Of a DNA stretch of 64,000 bases, positions 60,701-64,000 are shown in pieces; positions within the stretch are counted from its first letter, which is position 1; every line of letters starts with the position of its first letter. Source of the DNA: Stackebrandtia endophytica (lineage in GTDB: Bacteria; Actinomycetota; Actinomycetes; Mycobacteriales; Micromonosporaceae). The notes beneath the pieces were generated by a model. That model was not told the origin of the DNA. It ran no database searches and saw only the letters and a program-made list of their open reading frames with translations. Both the position numbers and the translations under genes were made by a program. The stretch covers positions 3,968,001 to 4,032,000 of the forward strand of contig NZ_VFOW01000001.1 of the NCBI RefSeq assembly GCF_006716355.1. Reading direction: 5' to 3'.

Positions 60701-60767
60701 GAGCGGTGATCACGACCGGTCCGTCCTCGCCCACGATCGCGACCTGACCGATGAGACGAATCAACAT
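57747..60767 (-). CDS. AfsR/SARP family regulator (proximal copy of minus-strand pair)
   Basis: 1006 aa, the closest paralogue of the gene downstream. Same domain order: winged helix with MLIRLIGQVAIVGEDGPVVI, activation domain, NB-ARC with GVGGVGKT near 297 and VVVLDNAREAAQVRPLLPG, a LPLALRIAAARIAES switch region, and C-terminal TPRs (EHQMLTFMTMNRKSEILLQSG and later helices). It follows a truncated third copy on the same strand, pointing to repeated tandem duplication. Expected to act as an ATP-gated transcription activator. Confidence 0.93.
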   Translation of the reverse strand: MLIRLIGQVAIVGEDGPVVITAPKLAGVLASLASRPRAPISQRELIERVWGDDPPDTVLSVLHTYITRLRGLLRRAEPALTIDRVSGHGYTLNAPEDRIDIHLIRQLVAEATDPTGTDDDAALKRLRRACELADGPALAGVSGKWAEAFRSGFHRERIGLLTERYRRELSVGRHADIVDDLASIVDTEDTAEPLLALLMLAQYRCGRPTEAVAVFETARVRLQDELGADPSAPLQRLHRRILQRDPDLFPVTDRAVSSSARSVPAQLPADTVAFTGRTTELATLDTLSRSKARLAALVGVGGVGKTALAVHWGHAHRRQFPDGQIYVNLRGYDRDEPVTPMEALGRLLTALGFSGSDIPDDAAAAGDLYRSATADRRLVVVLDNAREAAQVRPLLPGSGCFTIVTSRDRLTGLTVRDDAQLIQVGVLSARQSTALLTRLLADSDPDAAPRLAQLCGNLPLALRIAAARIAESPSADMARYADELAGRDRLELLSIPDDPDSTVVANLDLSFHRLPEAAKALFCRLGTLPGEDFSAELIGAVSKDADSDEEVDRRIRRLVTAHLLEEHHHRRYRMHDLVRLYAAKRSTVDMSEAQRHTLTDAFLDWHYEHGYVTPAEETNVFQAVSVLHDHPRVWRLVMPLHGVVNAGRFPDRVRSLAGNGLRRARLAGDDLGVLKMIRLSASAAYKQGDSAGAIELGGEAIAVAAKLNDNRELAIAYGNQGINIGTAGDLTGSADLLIKAIELLPRTETHALTVYHFALLQDLVKVERLAEAEKHLSALEESCRVSGAPANLARVGISEAALAAARGDFDDALATIDQALTIAQRHEHQMLTFMTMNRKSEILLQSGWPELALHSNDIEQTFARSQKITALLPVALTQRAEILTELSRYREAIELVTELRTEKLANTPFSQPRLHLVRAIAHNGLNEPHAALEFAREAADRYAAMPWPARREEALWAMADAHIRLGDLEAARECLTVADAISSPANNRHRQRRRRTPAVNEAASAS

Positions 60768-60803
60768 GGTGAGCCCTTTGGTGCGTCAAGAGGTGGGATC
60801 GGC

Positions 60804-61056
60804 TTCGATCGATGCTCACATCGGGGTCGGCGTCGCGCAGCATCGACCGAAGCCGGGCGATATAGGAGTAGAGGACGTTGGACACCGTGGCCGGCGGATC
60901 GGTGCCCCACACCCGCTCGATCAGTTCGCCCTGCGCCACCGGGGTGCCGGGGCGGGAGGCCAACGCGGCCAGAACTCCCGCCGGTTTCGAGGCCTTGATC
61001 GGTACCGATACCCCGTTGTCGATGATGGACACTGTTCCTATGAGGCGAATCAACAT
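60804..61056 (-). pseudogene. Truncated SARP DNA-binding domain (third tandem copy)
   Basis: Starting at ATG 61056, about 84 codons read as MLIRLIGTVSIIDNG, AGVLAALASRPGTPVAQGELIERVWGTDPP and IARLRSMLRDADPDVSIDR, closely matching residues 1-84 of the two neighbouring SARPs. Similarity then stops abruptly, and the frame runs out of register into the next gene. It overlaps the MarR stop (TGATG), so it is still coupled to translation. It may be a dead remnant or yield a bare winged-helix protein that competes for DNA. Confidence 0.82.
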
Positions 61057-61547
61057 CAGGTTTCCTTCTTGCCTGATGTTCGTGAATCGACGTGGGTGCC
61101 TCTGGTGTAGTCGGTGGTGAACCGGGTGAGCAGTCGGGCGAACTCGATCTGGTCGGGTTCGCTCCAGTCCGCCATGGCCGACGCGAAACGTTCGGCGCGA
61201 AACCGACGGGCCCGGTCCAGGCGCCGGTGTCCGGCCTCGGTGACCCACAGCGGTCGTCGGCGACGGTCGATCTCGTCGACTTCACGATGCAGCAGGCCCT
61301 GGTCCACGGCACGGGTCACCAGGCGGCTGGCTCGGGGTTGATCCAGGTCCAGGCGTTCGGCCACGAGACCCACCGACGCGGTCTCACCCGCCTCGGTCAG
61401 CGCCGCGACGGCGTCGACGGCCTCCAGAATCGCCGGATCGGAGTGCTCCGCCAGTTTCGCCAGTGCCCGTCGACTCTGGCTGCGGCGAATGCGCGACATC
61501 GCCCGTTCGACCGTGATGGCGTAGTCGGGTGGGGTGAGCTCCGACAT
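61056..61547 (-). CDS. MarR family regulator upstream of the SARP array
   Basis: 163 aa from ATG 61547 with GGAGAC upstream. A winged-helix MarR protein: ALTEAGETASVGLVAERLDLDQPRASRLVTRAVDQGLLHREVDEIDRRRRPLWVTEAG carries the recognition helix and wing (see residues ~50-110). Its stop overlaps the truncated SARP start, so it heads the minus-strand regulatory operon. It faces another MarR gene across a 100-base gap holding a perfect palindrome. Confidence 0.9.
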   Translation of the reverse strand: MSELTPPDYAITVERAMSRIRRSQSRRALAKLAEHSDPAILEAVDAVAALTEAGETASVGLVAERLDLDQPRASRLVTRAVDQGLLHREVDEIDRRRRPLWVTEAGHRRLDRARRFRAERFASAMADWSEPDQIEFARLLTRFTTDYTRGTHVDSRTSGKKET

Positions 61548-61617
61548 TGGCTGTCTCCGTATCCCTGAATCAGCATGAATATAGCCACACGCGACGAAAG
61601 TGGAATCCCGATCAAAG

Positions 61618-61643
61618 TATGTACTTGCGCAAGTACATATAAT
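61618..61643 (+). promoter_or_regulatory. 22-bp palindrome overlapping a consensus -10 box
   Basis: TATGTACTTGC at 61618-61628 is followed immediately by its exact complement to 61639. A perfect TATAAT lies at 61638-61643, seven bases before the ATG at 61651, so transcription probably starts at or next to the start codon. A MarR dimer on the palindrome would block this promoter. Confidence 0.75.
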
Positions 61644-61650
61644 ATGCCGC

Positions 61651-62058
61651 ATGGCCGTCACCAGCGACAAACCCATCGGATACTGGGTCAAACAACTCGA
61701 CACACTCATCAACGACCGGTTCGCGCAAGTCATCGGCGACCTCGGTCTCACCCGCCGAGACTGGCAGTTGCTCAATCTTTTGGCCGTGCGGCCGAATACT
61801 CGGGATGGTCTCGAACGCGCGCTCGCACCGTTCACGGCCGACGGCGGCACCCCGACCGCCGTCACCAAACTGATCGACATGGGCCACGTGACCGAACGGC
61901 TCGGCGAACTCACGCTCACCGAAACCGGACGACTCGCCCACACCGAACTCACCGAGGCGGTCGAGCGCCTCCGTGATAAAACCGGGCAGGACATCGACGA
62001 CGACGATTACCGAGTGACCCTCGCGACCCTCGCGAAGATGTGCGCCAACCTGGCATGA
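61651..62058 (+). CDS. MarR family regulator with leaderless-type start
   Basis: 135 aa. GLTRRDWQLLNLLAVRPNTRDGLERALAPF and TAVTKLIDMGHVTERLGELTLTETG show the winged helix (shared by the MarR family). No ribosome binding site; the ATG is at the predicted transcription start. It probably binds the palindrome in its own promoter. Lies between the divergent MarR-SARP operon and the ribosomal protein operon, which it precedes by 220 bases. Confidence 0.87.
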   Translation: MAVTSDKPIGYWVKQLDTLINDRFAQVIGDLGLTRRDWQLLNLLAVRPNTRDGLERALAPFTADGGTPTAVTKLIDMGHVTERLGELTLTETGRLAHTELTEAVERLRDKTGQDIDDDDYRVTLATLAKMCANLA

Positions 62059-62278
62059 CCAGGCGGGCCCAGTGGGAGAGCCCGAAATGACACGGTAGAC
62101 TCAGCTCCCGTTGTGCGAGCATGAGCCGCTCTCGTCGGGATCACGACGACGGGACGGGACTTCATCGCTGACCATCGAATGACATCCCCCGTATAGAGGT
62201 GTGCCATTCAGGCGGCGCCCGCGTGAAGCGAAAGCCGGGCGTTCGTTTCCAGACCGACAACGAAAGCAAGGATTACCT

Positions 62279-62722
62279 GTGGGTACGTTCAGCCCCAAAC
62301 CGGGCGACATCACCCGGCAGTGGCACATCATCGATGCCGCTGACGTGGTGCTTGGCCGTCTGGCCAGCCAGACCGCTCAACTTCTGCGCGGCAAGCACAA
62401 GCCGATCTTCGCCCCGCACATCGACACCGGTGACTTCGTCATCGTCGTCAACGCCGAGAAGATCGTCCTGACCGGTAACAAGCGTGAGAAGAAGATGGCC
62501 TACCGCCACTCCGGATACCCGGGTGGACTGAAGAAAATCTCTTACGCTCAACTGCTCGACACCAAGCCCGAACGCGCCATCCAGTTGGCCGTCAAGGGAA
62601 TGCTGCCGCACAACAAGCTCGGCCGCAAGATGTTGACCAAGCTGAAGGTGTACGCGGGTCCCGAACACCCACACGCCGCCCAGCAGCCGAAGCCGTACGA
62701 GATCACGCAGATCGCGCAGTAG
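62279..62722 (+). CDS. rplM: 50S ribosomal protein L13
   Basis: 147 aa from GTG 62279 with AAGGA upstream; this gives the usual [20 protein letters not shown] start. L13 landmarks [36 protein letters not shown] and [13 protein letters not shown] are complete. It is an early assembly protein of the large subunit. rplM-rpsI-glmM is the conserved actinobacterial order. Confidence 0.97.
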   Translation: MGTFSPKPGDITRQWHIIDAADVVLGRLASQTAQLLRGKHKPIFAPHIDTGDFVIVVNAEKIVLTGNKREKKMAYRHSGYPGGLKKISYAQLLDTKPERAIQLAVKGMLPHNKLGRKMLTKLKVYAGPEHPHAAQQPKPYEITQIAQ

Positions 62723-62746
62723 GCGCGGGCGGAAGGAAAACAACAC

Positions 62747-63208
62747 ATGAGCGAAATCAACGAAGCCGCCACCCCCGTCGCCGTTCCCGCGACCCCGCCG
62801 GTGGCCCCCGTCATTCCCGTCGACCGCCCGGTTCAGACCGTCGGTCGTCGCAAGCAGGCCGTCGTGCGCGCCCGCCTGGTGCCCGGCACCGGCAAGTTCC
62901 TGCTCAACGGCCGCCCGCTGGAGGTTTACTTCCCCAGCAAGGTCCACCAGCAGATCGTCGCCGAGCCGCTGGTCACCACCGAGCGCACCGAGACCTACGA
63001 CGTGCTCGCCAACCTCAACGGTGGCGGCGTCACCGGACAGGCCGGCGCGCTGCGCCTGGCCATCGCCCGGGCCATCATCGAGCTGGAGCCCGAGCAGCGT
63101 CCCGCGCTCAAGCGCGCCGGATTCCTCACACGCGACCCGCGTGAGAAGGAAAGCAAGAAGTACGGTCTGAAGAAGGCCCGTAAGGCGCCGCAGTACTCCA
63201 AGCGTTAA
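62747..63208 (+). CDS. rpsI: 30S ribosomal protein S9
   Basis: 153 aa, 24 bases after rplM, with GGAAGG upstream. [18 protein letters not shown] and the C-terminal [13 protein letters not shown]-type tail ending in QYSKR place its basic end near the tRNA anticodon in the P site. An Ala/Pro-rich N-terminal tail ([15 protein letters not shown]) is typical of actinobacterial S9. Confidence 0.97.
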   Translation: MSEINEAATPVAVPATPPVAPVIPVDRPVQTVGRRKQAVVRARLVPGTGKFLLNGRPLEVYFPSKVHQQIVAEPLVTTERTETYDVLANLNGGGVTGQAGALRLAIARAIIELEPEQRPALKRAGFLTRDPREKESKKYGLKKARKAPQYSKR

Positions 63209-63243
63209 TTTCGCGTCAGCGAAATCGCTGCACACGCAACCGA

Positions 63244-63286
63244 ACAGGGCCAGGAGTCGTCATACACCTGGCCCTGTTTTGTTTTC
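63244..63286 (+). terminator. Terminator after rpsI
   Basis: An 11-bp perfect stem, ACAGGGCCAGG (63244-63254) with its complement (63267-63277), then TTTTGTTTT. It lies between rpsI and glmM. Confidence 0.9.
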
Positions 63287-63308
63287 TTCCGACCTCAAGG
63301 AGACCACT

Positions 63309-64000
63309 GTGGGACGACTCTTCGGTACCGACGGAGTACGCGGGCTGGCCAACGCCGACCTCACCCCGGCACTGGCGATGCGAATCGCCCAAGCCGCCGT
63401 CGCCGTTTTGGCGCCCGGCGCCGGACACCGGCCCCGAGTCGTCGTCGGTCGCGATCCCCGAGCCTCCGGTGAAATGCTGGAAGCCGCGGTCACCGCCGGC
63501 CTCACCAGCGCCGGAGCCGACGTCCAACTCGTCGGAGTCGTCCCGACCCCCGCCGTGGCCTACCTCATCGCCGACACCGGCGCCGACTTCGGAATCATCC
63601 TGTCGGCCAGCCACAACCCGATGCCCGACAACGGCGTGAAACTGTTCGCGCGCGGCGGCAGGAAACTCTCCGACGAGGTCGAAGACCAGATCGAAGCCGC
63701 ACTCGACGTCGAACTGCCGCACCCCACCGGCGCCGACATCGGCCGGGTCACCCACCTGAGCGACGGCATCGACCGTTACATCGCGCACCTCCTGTCGGCG
63801 CTGCCCAACCCGCTCACCGGCCTCCACGTCGTCGTCGACTGCGCCAACGGAGCGGCCTCAACCGCCGCGCCCGAGGTCTACCGGGCCGCCGGAGCCACCG
63901 TCACCGCCATCAACGCCGACCCCGACGGCCTCAACATCAACGACGAGTGCGGCTCCACCCACCTCGACGTGGTCGCCGAAACCGTCACCGCGCTCGGCGC
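63309..64000 (+). CDS. glmM: Phosphoglucosamine mutase, 5' part (runs off the window)
   Basis: The first 230 codons from GTG 63309, with AAGGAG upstream. [14 protein letters not shown] at the start, [14 protein letters not shown], and the catalytic phosphoserine loop [14 protein letters not shown] are diagnostic. The enzyme converts glucosamine-6-phosphate to glucosamine-1-phosphate for UDP-GlcNAc and cell-wall synthesis. Its own transcript start after the rpsI terminator seems likely. Confidence 0.96.
   Translation, partial: MGRLFGTDGVRGLANADLTPALAMRIAQAAVAVLAPGAGHRPRVVVGRDPRASGEMLEAAVTAGLTSAGADVQLVGVVPTPAVAYLIADTGADFGIILSASHNPMPDNGVKLFARGGRKLSDEVEDQIEAALDVELPHPTGADIGRVTHLSDGIDRYIAHLLSALPNPLTGLHVVVDCANGAASTAAPEVYRAAGATVTAINADPDGLNINDECGSTHLDVVAETVTALG

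Overview
This window comes from a high-GC actinobacterium. The signs are strong G/C preference at third codon positions, GTG starts, several AfsR/SARP regulators with NB-ARC ATPase domains, DrrAB-type exporters, a ClpP pair and an ATP-grasp RiPP locus. Gene style resembles Glycomycetales or Micromonosporales, but the sequence alone does not prove a family. The window runs from the end of an rRNA operon to the rplM-rpsI-glmM housekeeping block, and the DNA between is mostly accessory or regulatory.

Left part (1-12 kb): the 3' two-thirds of 23S rRNA, 5S rRNA and a terminator come first. Next is a TPR protein whose N-terminal half is a long Arg-Gly-Gly repeat array. A minus-strand cluster follows, encoding a hyper-acidic poly-Ser protein, a kinase-like protein and a small CxxC protein. 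After it lie two TetR regulators, a short-chain dehydrogenase and an erythromycin-esterase-like protein that lacks the usual catalytic His.

Middle (12-36 kb): a metallophore-type ABC importer lies behind a Fur/Zur-like box, with its ATPase gene frameshifted, followed by an MFS transporter. Two ABC-2 exporters follow, with a TetR gene and triple operator between them. Then come two tandem AfsR/SARP-NB-ARC-TPR regulators, small VOC and DUF6157-like genes, a possible type VII-secreted protein with a lysozyme-like C-terminus, and a ClpP pair with a PopR/ClgR-like regulator ending in Leu-Ala-Ala. A signal-peptide mini-gene coupled to an amidase with a seven-repeat propeller closes this part.

Right part (36-64 kb): a graspetide-type RiPP locus is the most promising system here. 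It has an XRE regulator, a precursor peptide, an ATP-grasp ligase and a PIMT-like methyltransferase, all tightly overlapped. After it are an SGNH hydrolase, an MmyB-like regulator, an aldo/keto reductase, an ABC-F ATPase, a Tat-signal SDR, a glycerophosphodiester phosphodiesterase and a WrbA-like flavoprotein. A TPP-riboswitch thiamine operon (thiE-O-S-G-D-C) follows. On the minus strand there is then a MarR gene coupled to a truncated SARP remnant and two full SARP paralogues, opposite a second MarR gene with a leaderless-type promoter. The window ends inside glmM.
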